Source: Sphingomonas aurantiaca
Lineage (GTDB): Bacteria > Pseudomonadota > Alphaproteobacteria > Sphingomonadales > Sphingomonadaceae
NCBI RefSeq assembly: GCF_003050705.1
Contig: NZ_QAOG01000002.1
Location: forward strand, 558,001 to 622,000
Reading direction: 5' to 3'
DNA: 64,000 nucleotides
How positions within the stretch are numbered: position 1 is the stretch's first letter; each line of letters starts with the position of its first letter. Shown piece by piece: positions 18,471 through 26,496 of the stretch. Position numbers and translations under genes: made by a program. The notes under the pieces were generated by a model. That model did no database searches. It saw only the letters and a list, made by a program, of their open reading frames with translations, and was not told the DNA's origin.

Positions 18471-19433
18471 GTGACGATTTTGCGACAGCCGACACGGGCG
18501 GGGGTCCGCGATGCGGCGGAAAAGATCGCGCGGATCCTCCCGCCTACGCCGCTATTTATCAGCGAAATCAAGGGTGTACCGGTCGCTTTCAAGGCTGAAT
18601 CGTTGCAACCAATCGGCGCGTTCAAGATTCGCGGCGCCTGGCATCGGCTGACCGCGCTGGACGAGGGCGCGCGGAAAAAAGGTGTCGTCGCGTTTTCCTC
18701 AGGCAATCATGCGCAGGGGGTGGCCTGGGCGGCGAAGCGTCTCGGGATCGCGGCGACGATCGTGATGCCCTCGGATGCGCCGCGGCTGAAGCGCGAATCG
18801 ACGCTGGCGCTCGGCGCGGAGGTCGTCACCTACGATCGCGCCACCGAAAGCCGCGAGGCGATCGCCGCGCAACTCGCCGAAGCGCGCGGCGCGACGTTGG
18901 TGCCGAGCTTCGACGACCCGTGGATCATCGAAGGGCAGGGGAGCACCGGGATCGAAGCGGCCGCGCAGATGGCGGCGTTGGGGATGGGTGTCCCGACGCG
19001 CGTCGTCATTCCGTGCGGCGGCGGCGGTCTGTCGGCGGGCATCGCGCTGGCGCTGAAGGACAGCGCGATCACCGTCGTCGAACCCGAAGGCTGGGACGAC
19101 ATGCTACGGTCGCTGGAGGCGTCCTGGATCGAACCCGTCGGTCCCAATCCGCCGCCGACCGCATGCGATTCGCTCCAGACGTTGCGCGTATCGCCGCTGA
19201 CCTTCGACGTCCTCTCCCGCCGCGATGCGACCGGCGTGGCGGTCAGCGAATCGGAGATTGCCGCGGCACAGCGTTGGGCGGGCGAGAAGTTGCGGCTGGT
19301 GATCGAACCCGGCGGCGCGGTCGGGTTGGCGGCGGTGCTCGCCGGCAAGGTCAAGCTCGAACCCGGGCTGCTCGTCATCCTGTCGGGCGGCAACGTCGAT
19401 CTGGCCGCCTATGCCAAGGCGATGGCCGCATGA
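18471..19433 (+). CDS. Threonine/serine dehydratase-like PLP enzyme
   Basis: A 320-residue fold-type II PLP enzyme. The Schiff-base lysine is in IGAFKIRGAW, FSSGNHAQGVAWAA binds substrate, and CGGGGLSAG binds the phosphate. It has no ACT domain, unlike the second dehydratase at 58716-59975, so it should not be feedback-controlled in the IlvA manner. Serine/threonine deamination or a racemase activity are both possible for this subfamily. The start is GTG with AGGAG 7-8 bp upstream. The end overlaps the small membrane gene by ATGA. Confidence 0.8.
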   Translation: MTILRQPTRAGVRDAAEKIARILPPTPLFISEIKGVPVAFKAESLQPIGAFKIRGAWHRLTALDEGARKKGVVAFSSGNHAQGVAWAAKRLGIAATIVMPSDAPRLKRESTLALGAEVVTYDRATESREAIAAQLAEARGATLVPSFDDPWIIEGQGSTGIEAAAQMAALGMGVPTRVVIPCGGGGLSAGIALALKDSAITVVEPEGWDDMLRSLEASWIEPVGPNPPPTACDSLQTLRVSPLTFDVLSRRDATGVAVSESEIAAAQRWAGEKLRLVIEPGGAVGLAAVLAGKVKLEPGLLVILSGGNVDLAAYAKAMAA

Positions 19434-19609
19434 ACGCGGGACTCACCTCGATCGCCGCTGCGGCGCCTGCGATCGCCATGCTGTGCATGTTCGCCTGCCT
19501 GATCGGCGGCACAGTGCTCATCGCAAAGAAGCGCGACACGAAAAAAGGCATGCTGATGCTGGTAATGGCCGCAGTCCTGCTGGCCAACGTAGCCATCTGG
19601 ACACTCTAA
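19430..19609 (+). CDS. Small two-helix membrane protein (59 aa)
   Basis: Unrecognised. The ATG overlaps the dehydratase stop by 4 bp. The protein has two hydrophobic helices (about 8-32 and 40-58) joined by a basic loop (AKKRDTKKG), so it is an inner-membrane hairpin with the loop probably in the cytoplasm. Translational coupling and the clean reading to a TAA support it as real. No function can be assigned. Confidence 0.6.
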   Translation: MNAGLTSIAAAAPAIAMLCMFACLIGGTVLIAKKRDTKKGMLMLVMAAVLLANVAIWTL

Positions 19610-19616
19610 TTTAAAC

Positions 19617-19751
19617 CCCTCTCCCTTGGGGAGAGGGAGGGGCCCACCGCCCTTGCGGTGGGAGGGTGAGGGGCGTTGGGGAGAACGAACCCATCCCAAC
19701 TCCCCCTCATCCGGCGCTACCGCGCCACCTTCTCCCCCGAGGGGAGAAGGG
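19617..19751. repeat. Intergenic block of GC-rich hairpins between convergent genes
   Basis: Several short palindromes follow each other (CCCTCTCCCTTGGGGAGAGG at the left, CTTCTCCCC/GGGGAGAAG at the right). The block fills the gap between the converging small membrane gene and the hydrolase, where it could stop transcription from both sides. Confidence 0.6.
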
Positions 19752-19757
19752 CAGAAG

Positions 19758-20414
19758 TCACCTAATCGGCGAGTTCGGGTCGAGGCGCATGTCGAGATAC
19801 TTGTCCACGCTACCCATCAGCTCGGGCATCTCATGCTCGAAGAAGTGGTTCGCCTTCGGGATCGTGTCGTGATGGATCGTGATGTGCTTCTGCGTGCGGA
19901 GCTTGTCGACCAGCTTCTGCGTGGCACCCGGCGTCGCGACCTCGTCGCCTTCGCCCTGGATGATGATCCCGCTCGACGGGCACGGCGCCAGGAAGGTGAA
20001 GTCGTACAGGTTCGCCGGCGGTGCGATCGAAATGAACCCGCGAATCTCCGGCCGGCGCATCAGCAGCTGCATGCCGATCCACGCGCCGAAGCTGACGCCC
20101 GCGATCCAGGTCGTCTGCGCCTCGGGGTGGAAGCTCTGCACCCAGTCGAGCGCGCTCGCCGCATCGCTCAGTTCGCCGACGCCATTGTCGAACACGCCCT
20201 GGCTCTTGCCGACACCGCGGAAATTGAACCGCAGCGTCGCGAAGCCGCGCCGCTGGAACGTCTTGTACAGCTGCTGGACGATCGCGTTGTTCATCGTGCC
20301 ACCCGCCGACGGATGCGGATGCAGGATCATCGCGACGGGCGCGCGCGGGCGCGGACCCGGCGCAAAACGACCTTCGAGACGGCCTTCGGGACCGGGGAAA
20401 ATGACTTCTGGCAT
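19758..20414 (-). CDS. Alpha/beta hydrolase of the dienelactone hydrolase-like group
   Basis: A 218-residue cytoplasmic hydrolase. The oxyanion/lid region is LHPHPSAGGTMNN, the nucleophile is in IAGVSFGAWIGMQ, the acid lies in the IQGEGDEV loop, and the histidine is in KANHFF. The family is common and its substrate is unknown. It is divergent from the tandem cysteine desulfurases with an 81-bp gap. Similar hydrolases often sit beside Suf-type genes, but a functional link is not shown here. Confidence 0.8.
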   Translation of the reverse strand: MPEVIFPGPEGRLEGRFAPGPRPRAPVAMILHPHPSAGGTMNNAIVQQLYKTFQRRGFATLRFNFRGVGKSQGVFDNGVGELSDAASALDWVQSFHPEAQTTWIAGVSFGAWIGMQLLMRRPEIRGFISIAPPANLYDFTFLAPCPSSGIIIQGEGDEVATPGATQKLVDKLRTQKHITIHHDTIPKANHFFEHEMPELMGSVDKYLDMRLDPNSPIR

Positions 20415-20467
20415 GGGCACTCGCGAGCTGGGATGTGCACTCGGGTGGAGTGCCGGACTATGCGCGC

Positions 20468-20495
20468 TATATAGGGTTCGAGCCTCTTTTCGCAA
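20468..20495 (-). promoter_or_regulatory. Candidate sigma-70-type promoter for the hydrolase
   Basis: On the minus strand TTGCGA (20495-20490) and TATATA (20473-20468) are 16 bp apart, about 50 bp before the hydrolase start. The -35 half is a weak match, so this remains tentative. Confidence 0.35.
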
Positions 20496-21539
20496 TTGGA
20501 ACCGACCCTGTCCCGCAACGCGCCCCGCATCTACCTCGATCACGCCGCGACCACGCCGATGCGCCCCGAGGCCATCGCGGCGGTGATGGAGGGCATGACG
20601 CGCTGGGCGAACCCGTCCTCGCCGCATGCCGAGGGCCGGGCGGCCCGCGCCGCGCTGGAGGGCGCGCGCAAGCGGATCGCGGCGGCGCTCGACTGGCCGC
20701 ACCACGTGATCCTGACCAGCGGTGCAAGCGAGTCCGCGGCGCTCGCACTGCGCGGTAGGCCGGGCGCCGGTGTGGCGGCGGTGGAGCACGACGCGATCCT
20801 GCGCGCTGCCGAAAGCCCGATCATGCTGCCGGTCGACGACGGCGGGCGCATCGAAACGGCAAACCTGCCCACGGTCGTCGCGGTCCAATCCGCGAACAGC
20901 GAAACCGGTGTCCTCCCCGGTGTGCCGGAGCGGACGGCGACCGACGTCTGGATCGCCGATTGCTCGCAGACCGCCGGCAAGCTCGCGCTCCCCGACGCGG
21001 ACCTCGTCATCGTCTCTGCGCACAAGCTGGGCGGTCCGCCCGGCATTGGTGCATTGCTGGTCCGCGACCTGAGTCTGCTCGACCCGACCGGCGGACAGGA
21101 GCGCGGCTATCGCGGTGGGACGGAGAATCTTCCGGGCGCGCTCGGTTTCGCCGCCGCGCTGGAGGCACCGCGTGACTGGTTCGCCGCCATGACAGACCTC
21201 CGCGCCACGCTCGATACCGCCATCCTCGCGAGCGACGGCGAGATCGTCGGCCGCGACGCGCCGAGGATCCCGACGATCGCCTCCTACCGCATGCCCGGCA
21301 TAAGCTCCGCGGCGCAGTTGATCCGCCTCGACATGGCAGGGTTCGCCGTCTCGGCGGGCAGCGCCTGTTCGTCGGGCAGCATGCGCCCGAGCCACGTGCT
21401 CGCCGCGATGGGCTATACCCCCGAAGCCGCCGCCGAGGTCGTGCGCGTCAGCTTCGGCTGGACGACGACACCCGACGACGTCGCGCGGTTCGCCGAGGCC
21501 TGGACCCGGATCGCACGAGACATAAAGCAAGCCGCATGA
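20496..21539 (+). CDS. Cysteine desulfurase, first of a tandem pair (NifS/IscS-like)
   Basis: A 347-residue class V aminotransferase. YLDHAATTP opens the fold, a histidine lies in AVEHDAIL, the aspartate/glutamine pair is in IADCSQTAGKL, the PLP lysine is in VSAHKLGGPPG, and the mobile-loop cysteine is in SAGSACSSGS. All catalytic residues are therefore kept. At 347 residues it is shorter than typical IscS. The start is TTG without a clear ribosome site, so the exact N-terminus is uncertain. Its stop overlaps the second desulfurase start. Confidence 0.85.
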   Translation: MEPTLSRNAPRIYLDHAATTPMRPEAIAAVMEGMTRWANPSSPHAEGRAARAALEGARKRIAAALDWPHHVILTSGASESAALALRGRPGAGVAAVEHDAILRAAESPIMLPVDDGGRIETANLPTVVAVQSANSETGVLPGVPERTATDVWIADCSQTAGKLALPDADLVIVSAHKLGGPPGIGALLVRDLSLLDPTGGQERGYRGGTENLPGALGFAAALEAPRDWFAAMTDLRATLDTAILASDGEIVGRDAPRIPTIASYRMPGISSAAQLIRLDMAGFAVSAGSACSSGSMRPSHVLAAMGYTPEAAAEVVRVSFGWTTTPDDVARFAEAWTRIARDIKQAA

Positions 21540-22621
21540 CCTATCTCGATTACCAGGCGACCGCCCCGCTCGCGCCCGAAGCGCTCGCCGCGATGCTGCC
21601 GTGGCTCGAATCGCAGCACGCCAACCCGCACTCCCCGCACCGCGAAGGCCGCCGCGCCAAAGCCGCGGTCGAGGTCGCGCGCGATCAGGTGGCCGCGCTG
21701 CTGCCCCCCGGCGGCCGCGTCGCCTTCACCAGCGGCGCGACCGAAGCGCTCAACTGGGCGATCAAGGGCTCGACCGGCCCCATCGTCACGCTGGCGACCG
21801 AACACGCCGCCGTCCTCGACACGGTCGCAGCCGAGGCGGCGAGGGGACGCCAGGTCACGGTCCTCCCGGTCGGCCCCGACGGCGTGGTCGATCTCGACGT
21901 GGCCCGCGTCGCGATCCTCCCCGGCACCGGTCTCGTCGCCGCGATGCTCGTCAACAACGAGATCGGCGTGACCCAGCCGATTGCGGCGCTCGCCGATCTC
22001 GCGCACGCAGCCGGCGCGCTGATGCTCTGCGACGCGGTCCAGGGCTATGGCCGCGTACCGATCCCCGACACCGTCGACCTGATCGCGATCTCCGCGCACA
22101 AGATCCACGGTCCCAAGGGCATAGGCGCACTATGGATCCGCGACGGCGTCGACCTCGCCCCGCTGTTGCACGGCGGCGGGCAGGAAGCGCCCGGCCGATC
22201 GGGCACGCTCTCGCCCGCCCTCTGCGCAGGCTTCGGTGTCGCGGCCAAGCTGATGGCCGCGCGGACGATCGAGGACGCCGCGCATGTCGACCGCCTGAAG
22301 CCACTCGCGCTCAACCGTCTCGGCCCCGACTGGATCGTCAACGGATCGACCGAGCACCGCTATCACGGCAATCTGAACGTCCGCCGCGACGGTCTCGACG
22401 TGAACCGGCTGATGTCGGACCTGCGCGACATCGCCTTCTCCGCGGGCTCGGCCTGTGCGAGCGGATCGGGTCGGTCCAGCCACGTCCTCCGCGCGATCGG
22501 CCTGACCGAAGCGCAGGCGCGCGCGAGCATTCGTCTCGGCTTCGGCCGCTACACCACCGAAACCGAACTGCGCGATGCGATCGACGCAATCGTCGCCGCT
22601 GCCGAGGGACAATGGCCATGA
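21536..22621 (+). CDS. Cysteine desulfurase, second of a tandem pair (NifS/IscS-like)
   Basis: A 361-residue paralogue. YLDYQATAPLAP opens the fold, EHAAVLD provides the conserved histidine, MLVNNEIGVTQP and CDAVQGYG line the pocket, the PLP lysine is in SAHKIHGPKG, and the sulfur-carrying cysteine is in SAGSACASGSG. It is closer to classical NifS/IscS than its upstream partner. It overlaps both neighbours by 4 bp, so both desulfurases and the ferredoxin should be made from one message. Either may act as a sulfur donor for Fe-S clusters or tRNA thiolation. Confidence 0.88.
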   Translation: MTYLDYQATAPLAPEALAAMLPWLESQHANPHSPHREGRRAKAAVEVARDQVAALLPPGGRVAFTSGATEALNWAIKGSTGPIVTLATEHAAVLDTVAAEAARGRQVTVLPVGPDGVVDLDVARVAILPGTGLVAAMLVNNEIGVTQPIAALADLAHAAGALMLCDAVQGYGRVPIPDTVDLIAISAHKIHGPKGIGALWIRDGVDLAPLLHGGGQEAPGRSGTLSPALCAGFGVAAKLMAARTIEDAAHVDRLKPLALNRLGPDWIVNGSTEHRYHGNLNVRRDGLDVNRLMSDLRDIAFSAGSACASGSGRSSHVLRAIGLTEAQARASIRLGFGRYTTETELRDAIDAIVAAAEGQWP

Positions 22622-22923
22622 TCGTCCGCTTCATCGCCCGCGACGGCAGCATTACCAGCGTCGCGGCCAGCCCGGGCGACCGGCTGCTCGACACCGCGCA
22701 GGCGCACAATCAGCCGCTAGAGGGCACGTGCGAAGGCCAACTGTCCTGCGCCACCTGCCATGTCGTCGTCGATCCCGCCGACTTTGCGCGTCTCCCGCCC
22801 GCGAGCGAGGACGAGGAGGATATGCTCGATCTCGCGCAGAACGCCACGCGGACCAGCCGGCTGGCCTGCCAGATCCGCCTGACCGACGCGCTCGACGGAC
22901 TGACCGTTCGGATTCCGGGGTAG
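22618..22923 (+). CDS. [2Fe-2S] ferredoxin
   Basis: A 101-residue plant/adrenodoxin-type ferredoxin. The cluster cysteines are CEGQLSCATC and the later one in RLACQI. GAGGG at 22604-22608 is nine bases before the ATG at 22618, which fits better than the in-frame ATG at 22612. The start overlaps the desulfurase stop. It probably delivers electrons for Fe-S assembly (the Fdx role) with the desulfurases, or serves another oxidoreductase. Confidence 0.9.
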   Translation: MIVRFIARDGSITSVAASPGDRLLDTAQAHNQPLEGTCEGQLSCATCHVVVDPADFARLPPASEDEEDMLDLAQNATRTSRLACQIRLTDALDGLTVRIPG

Positions 22924-23033
22924 GTCAGCAAAGCTTACAGGAAGACAACGCGCGGTTCAGGGAACGTCCACGCCCGCAAGCCGATTATCCGCTCATCGCC
23001 TCAATGTACGAGGTCTTGAGAGGAGTACCGGAC

Positions 23034-23390
23034 ATGAAGATCATCGCAATGTTCGCCGCTGGCGCCTTGGCCACGGGAACGCTGTTCGCCGCGGCCCCCG
23101 CCGATGCGCAGCGCTACGGTTGGGATGGCCCGCGCGGCCATCATGACTGGCATGGGCCGCGTGGCGACCGGGGCTGGCATGGCCGCCGCGGCTGGGACGA
23201 CCGCCGTGGCTGGGACGGTCCGCGGCGTGGCTATGGCGGCTATCGGGGCGGCTATCGGGGCGGCTATCGGGGCGGCTATCGCGACAGTGGTTATGGGTAT
23301 CGCGGTCCGCGCGGCTATGGCCGGTCGCGCGTCGTATGCCGGATCGAGCGTGGCTATTACGGCCCGGTTCGTCGCTGCTTCCGTCGATAA
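23034..23390 (+). CDS. Small secreted Gly/Arg/Tyr-rich protein
   Basis: A 118-residue protein with a clear signal peptide (MKIIAMFAAGALATGTLFA, cut near ADAQ). The mature part is strongly basic and full of Gly, Arg, Trp and Tyr, with four copies of a GGYR unit encoded by a 12-bp DNA repeat at 23235-23282. It ends in a two-cysteine segment (VVCRIERGYYGPVRRCF). The ribosome site AGAGGAG is good. It is a periplasmic or surface protein of unknown job; low complexity makes homology guesses unsafe. Confidence 0.75.
   Translation: MKIIAMFAAGALATGTLFAAAPADAQRYGWDGPRGHHDWHGPRGDRGWHGRRGWDDRRGWDGPRRGYGGYRGGYRGGYRGGYRDSGYGYRGPRGYGRSRVVCRIERGYYGPVRRCFRR
23235..23282 (+). repeat. Four-copy 12-bp tandem repeat inside the secreted-protein gene
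   Basis: GGCGGCTATCGG occurs in three exact copies and a fourth ending in GC. It keeps the reading frame (Gly-Gly-Tyr-Arg), so copy number may vary between strains without frameshift. Confidence 0.9.
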
Positions 23391-23468
23391 TACGGAACCG
23401 TAACGACTCCCGCTCTGTTTAACATAGGTTGCCAGTCCATCGGGACTTGCGTCACGTAGGAGACCCCC

Positions 23469-23714
23469 ATGAAGTTCTTTACCATCGCCGCAGCAGGCCT
23501 CGTCGCGCTTACCGGTCTCGCGCCCGTCGGGATCGCCGCAGAGGCATCGGCGCAGCGCACCGTCGTCCATGAGCGTACGGTCGTCCGCCACAGTGATCGC
23601 CGCCCCGGCTATGGCCGTCACGCCGTCCGCACGCGCCAGGTGTGCCGCAACGTGGTTCGCAATCACCACCGCCAGCGCGTCTGCCGCACGGTGCGCGTCA
23701 ACCGCTCGCGTTAA
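23469..23714 (+). CDS. Small secreted basic protein with paired cysteines
   Basis: An 81-residue protein with a signal peptide (to about residue 28, cut near ASAQ). The mature part of about 53 residues is Arg/His/Val-rich, with two cysteines in QVCRNVV and QRVCRTV that could form one disulfide. AGGAG at 23458-23462 supports the ATG. Like its neighbour at 23034-23390 it is exported, basic and carries two cysteines, so they may share a role, but the function is unknown. Confidence 0.72.
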   Translation: MKFFTIAAAGLVALTGLAPVGIAAEASAQRTVVHERTVVRHSDRRPGYGRHAVRTRQVCRNVVRNHHRQRVCRTVRVNRSR

Positions 23715-23748
23715 AGCGGCTTGATCATCCCGCCCGACCCCGCCATAT

Positions 23749-23850
23749 GCGGCGCGGGAGTCGGGCGGACGTGGTCGTCGCCAACTTGGTCAGATCCGGA
23801 AGGAAGCAGCCACAACGACTCAGCTACGGGTCGTCCCGGCTCCCACCGCG
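23749..23850 (+). ncRNA. ffs: Signal recognition particle RNA (small bacterial type)
   Basis: The universal apical loop GGTCAGATCCGGAAGGAAGC is present near 23790-23815. The 5' arm GGGAGTCGGG (from 23756) pairs with the 3' arm CCCGGCTCCC (to 23844), and GCGG/CCGC extends the stem outward. The RNA binds Ffh and targets membrane proteins. Placement just before dnaX-ebfC is common in alphaproteobacteria. The ends are set by pairing and could be off by a few bases. Confidence 0.93.
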
Positions 23851-23852
23851 AA

Positions 23853-23868
23853 TGTTTGCAAGCAAACA
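23853..23868. other. Inverted repeat TGTTTGC-AA-GCAAACA after the SRP RNA
   Basis: Perfect 7-bp arms with a 2-bp centre begin three bases past the SRP RNA. This is AT-rich compared with its surroundings. It looks like a dimeric regulator site rather than a terminator, because there is no U-run. A second hairpin (CGGCGC-AAA-GCGCCG) follows near 23882. The rest of the gap up to dnaX shows no gene. Confidence 0.4.
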
Positions 23869-24127
23869 TGAGCGCGGCCAGCGGCGCAAAGCGCCGACTG
23901 ACGATGCGGCTTGGCCGCAGCGCACTTCCTTCTGAATTTTGCGAAAAGCCCAAACCGGTGTCCTACACGCCGCCGCCGTGGCAGCATCCGCCGATGACCC
24001 ACGCTCGCTCCTCGACCGGCTCGTGACACCGCCCCGCCAACCCAAGTGCAGACCCTTCCCAGCGTCTATACTTCCTATACTTCACTCCCCTTCGACAGCG
24101 CGCGTCACACCCGCTATGACGCCGGCA

Positions 24128-25798
24128 ATGTCAGATTCCTTCGACCTGGGCGAACCCCCGCAGCCGGCCAAGACGCCAGCCCAAACCGGGGATGTCGCCT
24201 ACCGCGTGCTCGCGCGCAAATATCGTCCGCAGACCTTTTCCGAGCTGATCGGGCAGGATGCGATGGTGCAGACGCTGGGCAACGCGATCAAGCGCGACCG
24301 GCTCGCGCATGCGTTCCTGATGACCGGCGTCCGCGGGGTCGGCAAGACGTCGACCGCGCGGCTGATCGCCAAGGCGCTCAACTGCATCGGTCCCGACGGG
24401 CAGGGCGGCCCGACGATCGACCCGTGCGGCGTCTGCGAACCCTGCCGTGCGATCGCCGAGGGCCGTCATATCGACGTGATCGAGATGGATGCCGCCAGCC
24501 ATACCGGCGTTGACGACGTCCGCGAGATCATCGACGCGTCGCGCTATTCGGCGGTCACCGCGCGCTTCAAGATCTACATCATCGACGAAGTCCACATGCT
24601 GTCGAAGAACGCGTTCAACGCGTTGCTCAAGACGCTCGAGGAGCCGCCACCGCATGTGAAGTTCCTGTTCGCGACCACGGAAGTGAACAAGGTGCCGGTA
24701 ACGGTCCTGTCGCGCTGCCAGCGGTTCGACCTGCGCCGCATCTCCGCCGAGCAACTCGCCAAGCATTTTGCGTGGGTGTCGACCGAGGAAGGCGTCGTCG
24801 CGGACCCCGAGGCACTGATGCTGATCGCGCGCGCCGCGGAAGGCTCGGCGCGCGACGGGCTGTCGATCCTCGACCAGGCGATCGCGCATGCCGGGCTCGA
24901 AGGCGGCGGCGTGACGGCGGATGCGGTCCGCCAGATGCTCGGCCTGTCCGATCGCGGTGCGGTGCGCGATCTGCTCACGCTGATCCTCGCCGGCGACGGG
25001 GCAGGGGCGCTCGCCGCGATGCGTCGCCAATATGATTATGGCGTCGACCCTTTGTCGGTGCTCCGCTCGCTGCTCGAAACCGTCCACGGCATCACGCTGA
25101 CCAAGGTCGGCACGCCGCCCGACGCCGCGCAACCGGCTGAGGAACGCGCGGCGCGTGAAGAATGGGCAGCATCGCTCGGTTACCCCGCGCTGCACCGCCT
25201 GTGGCAGCTGTTCCTCAAGGGGCATGACGAGGTCGCGAAGGCTGCGCTGCCGATCGAGGCGGCGGAGATGGCGCTGCTGCGCGCGATCTACGCGTCGACG
25301 TTGCCCGATCCCGGCGAGCTCGCCCGCCAGATCGCCAGCGGGGCGGCCCCCGCCGCCGCGCCGTCGCTGCCGACGCCCGCCAGCCAGCCCGCGCCCGTTG
25401 CGACGGCGCCCGAACCGACCGGTCCGATCCTGCCGCCAACATTCGAGGCGCTGGTCGACCTGCTCGACGAGCAAGGCGGTCTCGCGATCGCCGCGCGGTT
25501 GCGGCACGGTGCGCGGATCGTCAGCTATGCGCCACCCGAATTCGCCCTCAGCGGCAGTCGCCCGGTGTCGGCGGACACGCTGGCCGAACTCAACACGCTG
25601 TTGAAGACGGTGACGCGGACCGCGTGGAAAGTGTCGATCGTCGATGCGCCCGGCGAGCCGACGTTGAAAGAACAGGCCGACTCCGCCGAAGAGGCAAACC
25701 GTTTGAAATATTGGGACTCGCCATTGGTCCGGGCAGCGCGCGAAGCGTTCCCCGATACCAGAATGGAAAATTGGCCCGGTCAAAGGAGCAACGCATGA
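24128..25798 (+). CDS. dnaX: DNA polymerase III gamma/tau subunit
   Basis: A 556-residue clamp-loader ATPase. RKYRPQTFSELIGQ opens the AAA domain, Walker A is GVRGVGKTS, a zinc-binding cysteine set lies in the CIGPDG to CGVCEPC stretch, Walker B is YIIDEVHML, and the SRC motif is LSRCQRFDL. The C-terminal third is Ala/Pro-rich and then a tau-like domain. Start 24128 is a judgement: ATG 24116 is also in frame and neither has a clear ribosome site. The stop overlaps ebfC by ATGA. Confidence 0.92.
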   Translation: MSDSFDLGEPPQPAKTPAQTGDVAYRVLARKYRPQTFSELIGQDAMVQTLGNAIKRDRLAHAFLMTGVRGVGKTSTARLIAKALNCIGPDGQGGPTIDPCGVCEPCRAIAEGRHIDVIEMDAASHTGVDDVREIIDASRYSAVTARFKIYIIDEVHMLSKNAFNALLKTLEEPPPHVKFLFATTEVNKVPVTVLSRCQRFDLRRISAEQLAKHFAWVSTEEGVVADPEALMLIARAAEGSARDGLSILDQAIAHAGLEGGGVTADAVRQMLGLSDRGAVRDLLTLILAGDGAGALAAMRRQYDYGVDPLSVLRSLLETVHGITLTKVGTPPDAAQPAEERAAREEWAASLGYPALHRLWQLFLKGHDEVAKAALPIEAAEMALLRAIYASTLPDPGELARQIASGAAPAAAPSLPTPASQPAPVATAPEPTGPILPPTFEALVDLLDEQGGLAIAARLRHGARIVSYAPPEFALSGSRPVSADTLAELNTLLKTVTRTAWKVSIVDAPGEPTLKEQADSAEEANRLKYWDSPLVRAAREAFPDTRMENWPGQRSNA

Positions 25799-26118
25799 AG
25801 AATATCGATGAAATCCTCGCCATGGCGCAGAACGTCCAGAGCGAGCTCGAAAAAGCGCAGGCCAATCTCGACACGATCGAGGTCGAGGGCGCGTCGGGCG
25901 GCGGGCTCGTCAAGGTGAAGGCGTCGGCGAAGGGCCGGATCATCGGCATCGCGATCGACGATTCGCTGATCCAGGTGAGCGAGAAGCAGATGCTCGAGGA
26001 TCTGCTGACCGCGGCGTTCAACGACGCGCGCGCCAAGGCGGACGCGGTATCGGGCACCGAGATGTCGAAGATGACCAGCGGGCTTCAGCTGCCCCCGGGC
26101 TTCAAGCTGCCGTTCTGA
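25795..26118 (+). CDS. ebfC: YbaB/EbfC nucleoid-associated protein
   Basis: A 107-residue DNA-binding protein of the YbaB family, with the typical N-terminal helix (IDEILAMAQNVQSELEKAQ), the central EVEGASGGGLVKVKASAKGR strand region, and a helical C-terminus. AAAGGAG is well placed before the ATG. It is coupled to dnaX, the usual partner, by a 4-bp overlap. Confidence 0.93.
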   Translation: MKNIDEILAMAQNVQSELEKAQANLDTIEVEGASGGGLVKVKASAKGRIIGIAIDDSLIQVSEKQMLEDLLTAAFNDARAKADAVSGTEMSKMTSGLQLPPGFKLPF

Positions 26119-26196
26119 CCGTTTCGGGTTCGTTTCGGGACGGGAACATTCGGTCTTCGGCCAGCGTTGCGCCTCTCAGTTATCAGGGAGAGTAAC

Positions 26197-26439
26197 ATGG
26201 CCGAAGAGCGTATCGTCGAGACCCCGACCACCCACACCACCGTCATCGAACGCCGCAGCGGAGGTGGCGGCGCGATGATCGCAGTCGTCCTGCTGATCGC
26301 GGTGCTGATCGGTGGCTTCTATCTGTTCAGCCGCCAAGGCGCGCAGAACAGCAAGGATGCAGCGATCACCTCGGCGGCCAAGAGCGTCGGCGGCGCTGCC
26401 GACAAGGCCGGCGACGCGGTCGAGAAGTCGACGCAGTAA
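26197..26439 (+). CDS. Small single-helix membrane protein (80 aa)
   Basis: Unrecognised. The cytoplasmic N-terminus (about 25 residues) ends in a glycine run, one hydrophobic helix follows (about 26-44), then a polar alanine/lysine-rich tail with ASAAKSVGGAADKAGDAVEK-like repeats that resembles small stress proteins. AGGGAG supports the ATG at 26197. It stands alone, 78 bp after ebfC. Confidence 0.68.
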   Translation: MAEERIVETPTTHTTVIERRSGGGGAMIAVVLLIAVLIGGFYLFSRQGAQNSKDAAITSAAKSVGGAADKAGDAVEKSTQ

Positions 26440-26496
26440 TCGATGACGTACCGCCCCGGCCAACACCGGGGCGGCAGCTTCGCGGCGCTGGCAGCC

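Noticed and set aside
23235..23282. Short direct repeats that could suggest a CRISPR array
   Set aside because: The units are contiguous with no spacers and code for Gly-Gly-Tyr-Arg inside a secreted-protein gene.
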